Of a stretch of DNA of 64,000 nucleotides, positions 55,420-64,000 are shown in pieces. The stretch is taken from assembly GCA_963921795.1 (NCBI GenBank), contig OY997652.1:20419329-20483328 (forward strand), in the 5' to 3' direction. The translations under genes were made by a program, and so were the position numbers. The notes under the pieces are model-generated. The model was given only the letters and a program-made list of their open reading frames with translations, had not been told where the DNA came from and searched no databases. Origin of the DNA: Nannobrachium achirus (Eukaryota > Chordata > Actinopteri > Myctophiformes > Myctophidae). Numbering within the stretch: the first letter of the stretch is position 1; the number at the start of each line of letters is the position of its first letter.

Positions 55420-55662
55420 GTAAATGGTGCATTTGTATAGGGCCTTTATCCAAGGCGCTTTACATAAATTGTGCATTGATCCATTCACCCATTCACACAC
55501 ACATTCATACACCGGTGGCAGAGGAAACCATGCAAGGCACCAACCTGCTCACCAGGAGCAACTAGGGGTTCAGAGGACTCTTCGACACTAACTCTGGGGG
55601 AGCCTGGGATCGAACTCCATGTTCTAATGCCAGTTTCTCTACCCCTGAGCCACTGCCGCCCC
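55420..55662. mobile_element. Dispersed fish repeat (TAAATGG...GCGCTTTACA type)
   Basis: Begins TGGTAAATGGTGCATTTGTA, contains AAGGCGCTTTACATAA and ends in GATCGAACTCC and CTGAGCCACTGCCGCCCC. Partial relatives lie at 33395-33505 and 35285-35385. Confidence 0.6.
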
Positions 55663-55781
55663 ACAATGTCATTGTAATTATGACATTTAGATAATTTAAT
55701 TTCAGTTTAACCTGTTAAAAACGGAAAAGCGTCGGTGTTAATTAAATGTTTGCATACAGAAATAGTAAATCTCACATGATG

Positions 55782-55957
55782 ATGGGGCGCTGGCCTAGTG
55801 GTCCAGGCGCATACCACATACTAGGCTATGATGTCTGCTGGCGTCGCCGGTTTGATTCCCGATCCGGACGACCTTTGCCACATGTCATTCCCCATCTCTC
55901 TCCCCATTTCCTGTCAGTCTACTATCAAACATATAATTTTCCGAATGTCTGAGTGAG

Positions 55958-55998
<41 letters not shown>

Positions 55999-56213
55999 GA
56001 AACAGCGTTTCTCCTCAGTGGCTGGAGCAATTGATCTGAAATCGCATCACCATTAGCATATGAACACACCTGACATAACTGTGAAGCCCGTTTGTCACTT
56101 TCACAAATCATATGCTGTATATTAGCATTTTTATGGTGTATCTACTATCTATTCTGCATCTAGCATGAGGCATATCTATTCTGCATCTAGCATGAGGCAA
56201 CATCTTTAACCAG

Positions 56214-56308
<95 letters not shown>

Positions 56309-56564
56309 GGCGGGCGGGCGGGCGGGGGGACAGTATCTCTGTAGCCATTAAACGAAACGGGTATTTCTTATATTGATGCTCCTACATATTATCATGCAAG
56401 CACCAGTTAAAGTTACTTTCCATCCCTCATATACTGTGTGCACAGTGCACATCCCATAACCCACACACTGCACATCATTTTGGAGCTCATATCTTTGAAC
56501 GGGTAAGAGCTAGTCCTATCAAATAAAGGCATAAAAAGCCCAAAAACAAATCTTAAAAAAAAAA
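55782..56564 (+). mobile_element. tRNA-derived SINE interrupted by Helitron E
   Basis: The SINE head has an A-box-like TGGCCTAGTGGTC and B-box-like GGTTTGATTCC, then a body (CCATTTCCTGTCAGTCTACT) and an AATAAAGGCATAAAAAG tail with poly(A). The 15-base target duplication AAATCTCACATGATG flanks it at 55767-55781 and 56565-56579. Confidence 0.9.
55925..56513 (+). mobile_element. Helitron E, same family as D, inserted in a SINE
   Basis: TC at 55925-55926, CTAG at 56510-56513, flanked by A (55924) and T (56514). The host SINE reads continuously when E is removed. Contains GTCT, GT and long GTGC repeats (56216-56310) in the interior. Confidence 0.85.
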
Positions 56565-57073
56565 AAATCTCACATGATGTAGCCTACACTGCACAGCTTG
56601 TACAACTGAATGCGTTTGAAAAGCTCTTGAGTGAACTGCAGATGACCAATGAGCCAGTCAACAAGATTTGGTGAAAATCAAACAGCCAGCTCAGATTTTG
56701 AAGAAGTGCAGGGAAATGTCCCCACCTCCAGAGGAAGACTGTGAAAAGGTCACTCTGTGTCTAGTAGACACAGACATGTTTTTTTTTATTATTATTATTC
56801 TGTTTTTATTACAGTATCTCCTGCACAGACTATTACTATTTTAGTACACTGCTATTACTATTTAGTAAATAGCCTACTGCCTGCCAAGAGTAGTGATAGA
56901 AATAGAAACAGAAACACTGTTTTTCTATTGTGTTTATATTGTAGCCTATAATACTTTGTGAGTATAGTAAGTAACTATAACTGTAATAATCCTTTAGAGC
57001 AGACCAATCAATACAGGAAACACGGACATCACTACGAAACCTTGACTTTTGCTTTCATAGGCCTATCACAGAT

Positions 57074-58654
57074 AAGGTAATGGAAAAAATTGTCTATGAA
57101 CAGGTGGCTAGATATCTTGAAGAGAATAAACTGATCTACGAGTTCCAGTCTGGCTTCAGAGAGTCCCATTCCACAGATACATGCCTCATCTATTTGAATG
57201 ATTACATCAAACGTGAAATTCACGATGGCAAATATTGTGGCATGGTCATGCTGGACCTCCAGAAGGCATTTGACACCGTCGATCATTCTATTCTGATCGA
57301 AAAACTCAAAGCTATTGGTCTTGATAGCACAGCAGTGAGATGGATGCACTCTTACTTGGTGGGGAGGGAACAGATGGTGGAAGTCAACGGAACCCTGTCC
57401 CCCCCCCTCCCAGTAAACTGTGGAGTACCTCAAGGGAGTATACTAGGACCACTGTTGTTCTTAATATACGTAAACGACATGTCATCTGCTTGTGACTGCA
57501 ATCTGTTTCTGTTCGCGGATGACTCGGCTCTCCTAGTCTCAGGCAGAGACATTTTGCAGGTTGAAAAGGCCCTTAACTGTGAACTTAACAAGATCTGCAC
57601 CTGGCTCAATGACAACAGACTCTCAATTCACCTAGGCAAAACTGAATGTATCCTCTTTGGATCTAGTCAGAAACTTAGCCTAGTTGAGAACTTCACAATT
57701 AAAGTAGGTGACACTGTGATAGAAAGAAAAAACCACATCTGCTACCTGGGTTGCATCCTGGAGGCTAACCTATCCAGTGAAAAAATGACCACCAAGGTAA
57801 TCAATAAAGTCAATCAACGAATTCGCTTCTTGCAAAGAGTTGCCCCACTGATCAATATTAAATCCCGAAAGACACTAGGAGGTGCTCTTATTGGGCCCCT
57901 CATTGATTACGGAGTCCTTGTCTGGTATCGCGACGCCCCAGCTGCCTTAAAGCTAAAGCTCCAAACAGCCCAAAACAAACTAATTAGGGTTGTGCTTGGT
58001 CTCCCTCCTCTGACCCACCTTACCGAGCATCACCACGAAAGCGTGGGGTGGCTCAAAGTAGCTGACAGAGTACAGCATCTTGCAATGGGCCTGGTGTACA
58101 AGATACACTACACCTCCAAGATTCCCATGTACCTGACAAACTACTTCTTAAAGGTCAAGGATGTTCACGATCATAACACCAGAGGCAGCTCCACTAATCA
58201 TCATCAGCGTAGATTTAACACTAAACAAGGCGCTAACTCGTTCTCCTGCTATACCATCAACATGTGGAACGCCCTTCCACAAGCCCTAAAGGAGAGCAAA
58301 TCCCTAGCCTCCTTCAAAATTGGTATGAAAAGTCACCTTCAGACAGCAGCTACCCGTGACTTGTAAATAGACTAAGCCCCCATGCTCCCCCCCCCTTTTT
58401 CTTTGTATTCTGCCTTTTGTATTTGATGTTATGCTTTTGAAACTGATATTATCCTAGATAAAGTACTATGTTCTATCCGTCTGTCTTTCAATGTTATATG
58501 AGATACTTAAAGTGTGGTTCCTGTGGAAATAAGCCTCGGCTTTCTAGGATCTCCTTTTAGTTGACCTTGTACCAGTGATTTGTACTGTCATGAAACTGTA
58601 CTTTTTTCTATTGCAAACTTCTAATAAATTCTTCAATCAAATCAATCAATCAAT
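57074..58654 (+). mobile_element. 5'-truncated LINE copy 2, intact distal RT ORF (57080-58366)
   Basis: Same family as copy 1 and almost identical in sequence, in the opposite orientation. It starts within RT (AAGGTAATGG) and ends in the same 3' UTR and TCAA-type tail. A 428-codon ORF spans RT from MEKIVYEQVA through QGSILGPLLF and FADDS to TAATRDL with no break. The internal Met start is a truncation artefact. 5' truncation is usual for LINE insertions. The flanks carry a 13-base inverted repeat (57044-57056 and 58657-58669). Confidence 0.9.
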
Positions 58655-58669
58655 AAGAAAGCAAAAGTC

Positions 58670-61238
58670 AGACTATAAAATAGCCGCTATCAGATGATTT
58701 TAAGTCTGCAATCAATGCTATTCTAAACCCAGATGTAGCTTATACTGTAGGGTCTGTCTGGTCGGTAGCTCCAAAGTCACTCAGTCATGTATTAACCTAA
58801 CGGTAAACCTGTATACAGTCATAATGGTGTCAATGAAAAGGTTATACATGTCCAACAGCGCGATCGATCAACGTCAGCTGCTACAGTATAATTGAACTTG
58901 CCATAACCTGCGTTAAGGCACGCAGCAGCATCCGTGACTGCACATGGTTCACTTTGCACGTTTTCATGGAGTGGCTGGCAACTGCAAGAGAGTAGGCTAT
59001 CAGTGCATAATTTACAACAAACAACAAAAAGCTACCACTGTAGACTGACTACTCACGCGTGTTCGCAGATCCTCGCAGATCCTACTGAACAGTTGTTGCC
59101 GTAGTATTCACAATTCCAACTCCCCCTTGCCTTGTCTTATCTTCACGTTAATGGTGGTATGTCAACAATGCTCTCCCAGGCAGCAGCAGGCAGTGACAGT
59201 GTCGTTTCACAGTCGGGTCAGTGTGACAGAAGTTTACTCCATAACAATTAGCGAGGATTCGTAGGCCTACTTTCTGAATGCGGTCAGCGCTATCGCATGG
59301 TCAATTAATTTGACAGTTATAACGTAGTAGCCTAATAGTGACCCACCCACTTGCTGTTTGCACCTCCGTTCACTTTTCTCTCCCTCCCCCCGTGGCCCGC
59401 GATCAGTTTGGATGAGTCAAATAAATGGGCGGAGTAGAGTGCTCATCGAATAAAGCTGCAATCCGTAGGAACCCAAATAGTTTTTAGGGCTCTAGCAGTG
59501 ATTCTCAAGCATTTTAATTTCAAGGACTCCCAGTTTGACATGCATTAGGCTCTACGGACCCCCATTATAACAGAGTTTCAAAGTGTAATTGCCAAAATAT
59601 CAAGTGTAGCCTACTGTTAAAGAAATTGTAAAATACACAAATTAATTAAGGTTACCAAAACAAATTGTTGAATGATAAATCACGTGATGGTTTTAGTGTC
59701 CAGATGTCCTTAGGTCGTGCAGTGGATCATCACAGTAAGTATGAATTTAGCATGAAGTTTCCCACCGTGTCAGTCACATAAGTAGAGAACCATGTAATCT
59801 TAGCACCACCAAGTGGTTTGTTTTTGACATTGCATCTCTTTCGTCACCATATTTTATTTAAACGGTAATCGTTTCCAGTGAACTATCTTTTTTTTGCCTA
59901 TATAGCCTATAGCCTAGGTCTACATATTACGAGGAGGACACTGTTTACATTTAATGCCTTCAAATAGCGAGATGTCGTATCATGTTTGTCTTCCTCCCTC
60001 AAAGGACTTTCTTGACCAGTGATAAATAAACAAAGGCACTGGAAGGGTTAATTAATTCATCCTTTCACACAGTGCAAAGATGCTTCGGAAGCAGGAAGGA
60101 AGCTGTCGTTTGTATACTCTGTCTGCTGCGACGGGCATCGTTGATCCATCATTCATGGCGTTTTTCGAGGAACGGCAATGGCTGGGTGTTTCACGCGTTA
60201 GTTAACAGCGATCGTAAGTCGTCAAAGATTAATTAGGTCAATATTTCCTTTCATTATTATTTTTGTTTCCCTTTTCCACACTCGTGGCTTTCTTTTGACG
60301 TCTTGTGTGCTGCCGTTAGGTAGCCTACTACACTACATCATTACAGAGGATAACCCTGCAGTAAAAGGTGGGATTGAATGATCAAGGTTATGTCAACTAC
60401 TCATTGCACGAGGTTGATGTTGTTGTTGTCGATGTTGTTGTATGGGGTATCTGTCACTGCATGTACATTTGCACATAGGGTGAAATTAAATTGAAAATAT
60501 TATCCTACGTACAAAACACGTGAGGTAGCCTAATCAAGCATCACTAACATCAACATGAAAGAACATGTAAAGGGTTAATTTCCTGATGATAATAGGTGAA
60601 AAAAACATCATTGCGTCATAGTCTATCAATCACATCCAGTCAAAAAAAATATTATTATATATTTTTTAATGTATATAAAAGCTTCTTGCCCTCATCAAAT
60701 TGCCAATGTGGAGACAGCTGCTCCTCCACATCCACAACCCATTTAGAATCCAGAGCCAGTGTGATTCTGTGGCCTATTGACTCTCCACTAGTCTCTAGAG
60801 ACTATGGTGCATATATTAGCCTCACAAAATTGCAGGGTTTTAAAAGTGGGGCCCAGGAACCCTCAGGGGTCCTATTTTAAGGGAGTTCCACCAGGGGGTC
60901 CCCAGCTAAATTAGATAGCGTCACAATCACTTTAACCACTTTAACCCTATTCTATACTTTGGCTTTTAAAAAATAGAACTACAAGCGTGACACCGACACG
61001 TTGTGAGCTTGTAGATGTGCAATTTTTGATAAGATCTGTCAATAGAAATGTGGATGAATTTAGACAACAAATCTTCCGTTCTGGGGGTCCCTGGCACTAC
61101 ATCTTTTCAGATGGGGGTCTGCAACCTAATACACATCAATTTGAGAGTCCTTGACCTTGACATGAAATCTTTCAGAACCACTGGTATTTTGCAATAGCAG
61201 ATCTATTTAATTTTTCATTGTGGTACAGTAAATAACAT
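58670..61238 (+). other. Region upstream of the zbtb26-like gene
   Basis: Mostly unique-looking sequence with a possible 5' exon (60065-60213), a hAT-type remnant (59485-59600) and a palindromic unit at 60970-61030. No other coding sequence is seen; it may hold the promoter of zbtb26 or jak2 upstream exons. Confidence 0.5.
60065..60213 (+). other. Candidate 5' UTR exon upstream of the zbtb26-like gene
   Basis: A relatively CpG-containing stretch ends in a strong donor, ATC followed by GTAAGTCG at 60214. It lies 1.3 kb upstream of the coding start, as expected for a non-coding first exon. No direct proof; a chance donor is possible. Confidence 0.25.
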
Positions 61239-61507
61239 ATTGTTGTTGTCGGGTGGAAACCTTGTATGTCCAAAACCGTTCGTTTTGTATTTATAATTTT
61301 TAAAATGATTTAAACTAGTGAAAATAGCTGATCTACAAGCACACAATGCCTCCTACCGCGAGGTGTTTTGTGCTTGTAGATCTGCTATTTTCATAGCAGT
61401 TTTGTGTGGCAGTCTAACATGATGAAGCAGTGCTTTACTTTACAAAAAAATGCAAAATTTTAAACCTGGACATACAAGGTTTCTGCCCGACAGTCAGTGA
61501 CGATATA
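61239..61507. mobile_element. MITE family Q copy just upstream of the zbtb26-like ATG
   Basis: TTGTTGTCGGGTGGAAACC and TTTCTGCCCGACAGTCAG termini around a well preserved central palindrome (61313-61393). Its right end is 31 bases before the ATG at 61539. Confidence 0.85.
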
Positions 61508-61538
61508 TATATTCCATCTCAAACAGAAACAAGTCATC

Positions 61539-61850
61539 ATGTCGACGTCCTCCGACAACCTGCAGTTCCGTTTCCCCGCCCACGGCGACTCTGTCCTGGG
61601 CAAAATGAACGCCTTGAGAGAGGCCCGCCGCTTCTGCGACGTTACGCTCCTCATCGGGGGGCCGCACGGCTCCGCCGCCTGCTCCCCGCTCCACTTCCAT
61701 GGTCACCGCGCCGTGCTGGCGGCGTCCTCGGACTTCCTGCGTGACCAGTTCCTGCTCCACGAGGGGCGGGCGGAGCTGAACGTGAGCGTGGTGCCCAACG
61801 TGGAGGTGGGCCGGAGACTCCTCCTGTCCTGCTACACGGGACTACTGGAG
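61539..61850 (+). CDS. zbtb26: zbtb26-like BTB/POZ gene, coding exon 1
   Basis: Starts MSTSSDNLQFRFPAHGDSVL, then MNALREARRFCDVTLLIGG, then FHGHRAVLAASSDFLRDQFL, then VEVGRRLLLSCYTGLLE. This is a BTB/POZ dimerisation domain with the order and wording of ZBTB26/ZBTB6 (human ZBTB26 begins MSERSDLLHFKFENYGDSML as I recall). The ATG is chosen for that match; earlier in-frame sequence has no ATG. The donor is GTGTGG at 61851. The exon is GC-rich (third positions mostly G/C), unlike the following exon. A MITE ends 32 bases before the ATG, so the 5' UTR or an upstream intron is transposon-derived. Confidence 0.85.
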
Positions 61851-62186
61851 GTGTGGCATCTCTTTAAATGTTTGTTTTTGCTCTCTTGGCTCTTTTCAAA
61901 TGAATCCATCTATGTCATGGTTCCCCAATTAGTTTTCCCCAAGGGCCGAATTATGTCAACGCCTCGCGGGGTGGCTTTTAGATCTGCTGTTTTCACTACT
62001 TTTGTGTGACGGCCTTGTATGATTTGCGAAAGAACGTACACATTTGGAGATACGAGATTTCCACCCAACAACGACGATATACTAGTGTTGTTGCTGCTCT
62101 TATACCACCATTATTACTGGGGTTGGTGTGGGCCAGACAGTAGCCCCCCGCGGGCCGCCTATTGGGGAACCCTGATCTATGTCAAC

Positions 62187-62251
<65 letters not shown>

Positions 62252-62963
62252 CTGTGCGTGCGTGCGTGCGTACGTGCGTGTGTGTGTTGGGGGGCGGGGG
62301 GGGGGGGGGGGGGGGGCGTATAGTGAACATGGCACTAGGGGCAGAGAGTGACAGGACAAGGCCTATTGGTTGGCAGGGCACTAGGGTCAGAAAGTGACAC
62401 ACCAGAGACCAGGGGCCATTTGGGGGCATCAGGGGATGGCAATTGCCACCCCCTAGTGTTCACATTTAACCTCGAATTCAGTTAATTTATGCATATCGTC
62501 CACAACTTGTTTTTGTGATGAATCTGATTTCATCACAATCGATGCCAGTTCATCTACATGTTATAATTTAGATAAGCCCAAGCCTTAAAATTATTGTTAT
62601 GCAATCATTCATCTATTAACCACTTTCAATGTGGCATCACTATTTTGAAAATGTCATTAAAGGCAAACATTTTTCAAACATACTATTTTTGCCCTCAAAC
62701 AAATAGCAAAAATGGATCTACGAGTGGATCTATGAGCTTGTAGATTCACTGTTTTTGCTGTTTTAGAAATGAGGCTATGGTAAATATATTTTTTGCCACC
62801 CCGTCTTTCTGAAATTATGCCTCTGCCAGAGACTATGGTAGACAGGGTACTAGGTCATATTGTGTCCAAGTCCATGTAACCTCTCTGGCATATACCCTCC
62901 TTCAACTTTAACTACCACCACGACACTGGCTTAACGGTATTATTCTCATTTCTCTTTTTGTAG
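61851..62963 (+). other. zbtb26-like intron with hAT insertion and GT/G repeats
   Basis: This 1.1-kb GT-AG intron holds a short hAT element (61916-62174), a GT repeat (62191-62249), a GTGC stretch, a poly(G) run (62289-62316) and one AAAATGGATCTACGAG palindrome-like copy near 62700-62755. No coding sequence is seen in it. Confidence 0.8.
61916..62174. mobile_element. hAT element in the zbtb26-like intron, same family as 35938
   Basis: CATGGTTCCCCAATTAG and TATTGGGGAACCCTG termini with ATCTATGT duplicated (61908-61915, 62175-62182). The interior is a deleted version of the nested MITE. Confidence 0.92.
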
Positions 62964-64000
62964 ATCCCACTTAGAGAACTGGTGAATTATCTGACTGCAG
63001 CCAGTGCCCTCCGGATGAGCCAGGTGGTGGAGAGGTGTGCTCAGGCAGTCTCCCAGTATCTCAATCCAACGTTGGCCCACTTGAAACTGGAGAGACATGC
63101 AGGGGGAGAAGGAGAGGAGACCCAGCAACCAGACAGTGGTTGGCCAAGTGTTCGCTTCAAGCAGGAGAGAGACACGACCAAGCTCAGCATCTGCCTCCAA
63201 GATCAGAGGGAAGCAAGCATAGAGGGAACTGTTTCAAATGGACCAAAGTCAGAATGGAATGGTCAAGAGGCCATGGTGGATAGTCAAGAACTGTGGGAGG
63301 CCAAAGAAGATGAGAAGGTGGGTGGGAATAAATCTGAGTTATCAGAGGACACCGACACTAAGGAGGGGATCCTGGATTCAGAGGACATCGGAGAGACCCA
63401 GCATGTACACACAAACAGCTCCTGCTACGATAGCTACCCGTTTATAGGTGCCCACAGACGCAAACGCCGACCCCCCACACTCTTTAGAAGTAACGGCTCT
63501 CCCTCCTCAAACAGGGGAAGTCCCACTCCTGAGTCAAGACTGGCAGACAGCTCACAGGATCGTGGGGTACAGGAAGAGGAGAGTCCCAGGGAGGAAGAAG
63601 AGGAAGTGTACATGCTGGCAGCTCACATGCAAGAAGGCGGAGGCTCCTCGGAATCCCAAATATTTCGCCTCACTGGCGCTCACCTTTCAGAGAGTCACCT
63701 GTCTAGAGCAGAACTAACAGAGGACACAAGCAGCATATTGGTGGAGAGGCCTTACCTTTGCAGGAGGTGTGACAGGGTCTTCCAGCACCTGGAGAGCTAC
63801 GTGGGACACCTGAAGGAGCACAGGCAGTACTTGTGCCTGCTCTGTGGCAAAAGCTTCTCTCAGAAGAGTAACCTGACGCGCCACATCCGCGTCCACACCG
63901 GGGTCAAGCCCTTCCGATGTCCACTGTGCCACAAGACTTTTTCCCAGAAGGCCACCCTTCAAGACCATCTCAACCTGCACACGGGGGACAAACCCCACAA
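62964..64000 (+). CDS. zbtb26: zbtb26-like BTB/zinc-finger gene, coding exon 2 (runs off the window)
   Basis: After the acceptor TTTTGTAG the frame reads IPLRELVNYLTAASALRMSQ, then VVERCAQAVSQYL, completing the BTB domain (ZBTB26 reads LVNYLTAASFLQMSHIVERC). A long acidic, low-complexity linker follows (about 63060-63740), with a basic patch AHRRKRRPP that may be a nuclear localisation signal. Then come C2H2 fingers: CRRCDRVFQHLESYVGHLKE (63756 on), CLLCGKSFSQKSNLTRHIRV and CPLCHKTFSQKATLQDHLNL, ending in linker TGDKPHK at the edge. The wording LCLLCGKSF and QDHLNLHTGDKPHK fits ZBTB26 better than ZBTB6. The frame is open to the last base; further fingers and the stop lie outside. Likely a nuclear DNA-binding regulator. 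Confidence 0.88.
   Translation, partial: MPLRELVNYLTAASALRMSQVVERCAQAVSQYLNPTLAHLKLERHAGGEGEETQQPDSGWPSVRFKQERDTTKLSICLQDQREASIEGTVSNGPKSEWNGQEAMVDSQELWEAKEDEKVGGNKSELSEDTDTKEGILDSEDIGETQHVHTNSSCYDSYPFIGAHRRKRRPPTLFRSNGSPSSNRGSPTPESRLADSSQDRGVQEEESPREEEEEVYMLAAHMQEGGGSSESQIFRLTGAHLSESHLSRAELTEDTSSILVERPYLCRRCDRVFQHLESYVGHLKEHRQYLCLLCGKSFSQKSNLTRHIRVHTGVKPFRCPLCHKTFSQKATLQDHLNLHTGDKPH

Noticed and set aside
57080-58366. A host gene with a reverse-transcriptase domain
   Set aside because: It is a 5'-truncated LINE copy with the same 3' tail as the element at 50096-54360.
61497-61538. A longer N-terminus for the zbtb26-like protein starting upstream of 61539
   Set aside because: The upstream frame has no ATG and reads into the MITE; the ATG at 61539 matches the family start.

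Overview
This window is vertebrate nuclear DNA, almost certainly from a teleost fish. Genes are split into exons with GT-AG introns, two conserved vertebrate genes are recognisable, and the introns are packed with fish-type transposons: hAT-like elements, MITEs, Helitrons, tRNA-derived SINEs and a CR1/L2-like LINE. The species cannot be named from the sequence.

Layout. Positions 4266-34785 hold 17 coding exons of a JAK2-type Janus kinase on the minus strand. They correspond to human JAK2 exons 3-19 and cover FERM, SH2, the pseudokinase (JH2) and the first residues of the tyrosine kinase domain (JH1). The remaining JH1 exons must lie beyond the left edge, because positions 1-4265 are only repeats. 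Reading frame and splice phase are continuous through all 17 exons. The exception is the 5' end, where an in-frame TAA follows the ATG that best matches the conserved start. Inside the jak2 intron between exons 5 and 6 lies an intact, intronless 461-codon copy of gps1 (COP9 signalosome subunit 1). It is a retrogene in the same orientation as jak2 and has a TATA-like promoter of its own. Positions 34786-61500 are intergenic and repeat-rich. They contain a near full-length LINE (50096-54360, minus) whose N-terminal ORF carries a 2A-like ribosome-skipping motif, and a nearly identical 5'-truncated copy (57074-58654, plus). At the right edge a zbtb26-like BTB/zinc-finger gene begins (plus strand, exons 61539-61850 and 62964 to the window end).

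Mobile-element architecture. The jak2 intron between exons 11 and 12 contains a nest of up to five levels at its deepest point: MITE > hAT > a 4.2-kb terminal-inverted-repeat element with an OTU-protease-like fragment > a second hAT-like element > a small MITE. A Helitron sits in the same OTU element. Positions 825-4073 hold two Helitrons joined head to tail with no host base between them. All three Helitrons of this family carry arrays of the palindrome CCATATATGG, a perfect CArG-box match. Several elements sit within a few bases of jak2 splice sites.

How the genes relate. JAK2 is a cytokine-receptor kinase, GPS1 a COP9 signalosome subunit and ZBTB26 a nuclear zinc-finger factor. Nothing here indicates a joint pathway; the nested retrogene is the one unusual gene-level arrangement. 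The strongest candidates for something undescribed are the intact gps1 retrogene with its own promoter, the OTU-bearing TIR element, and the 2A-bearing LINE.
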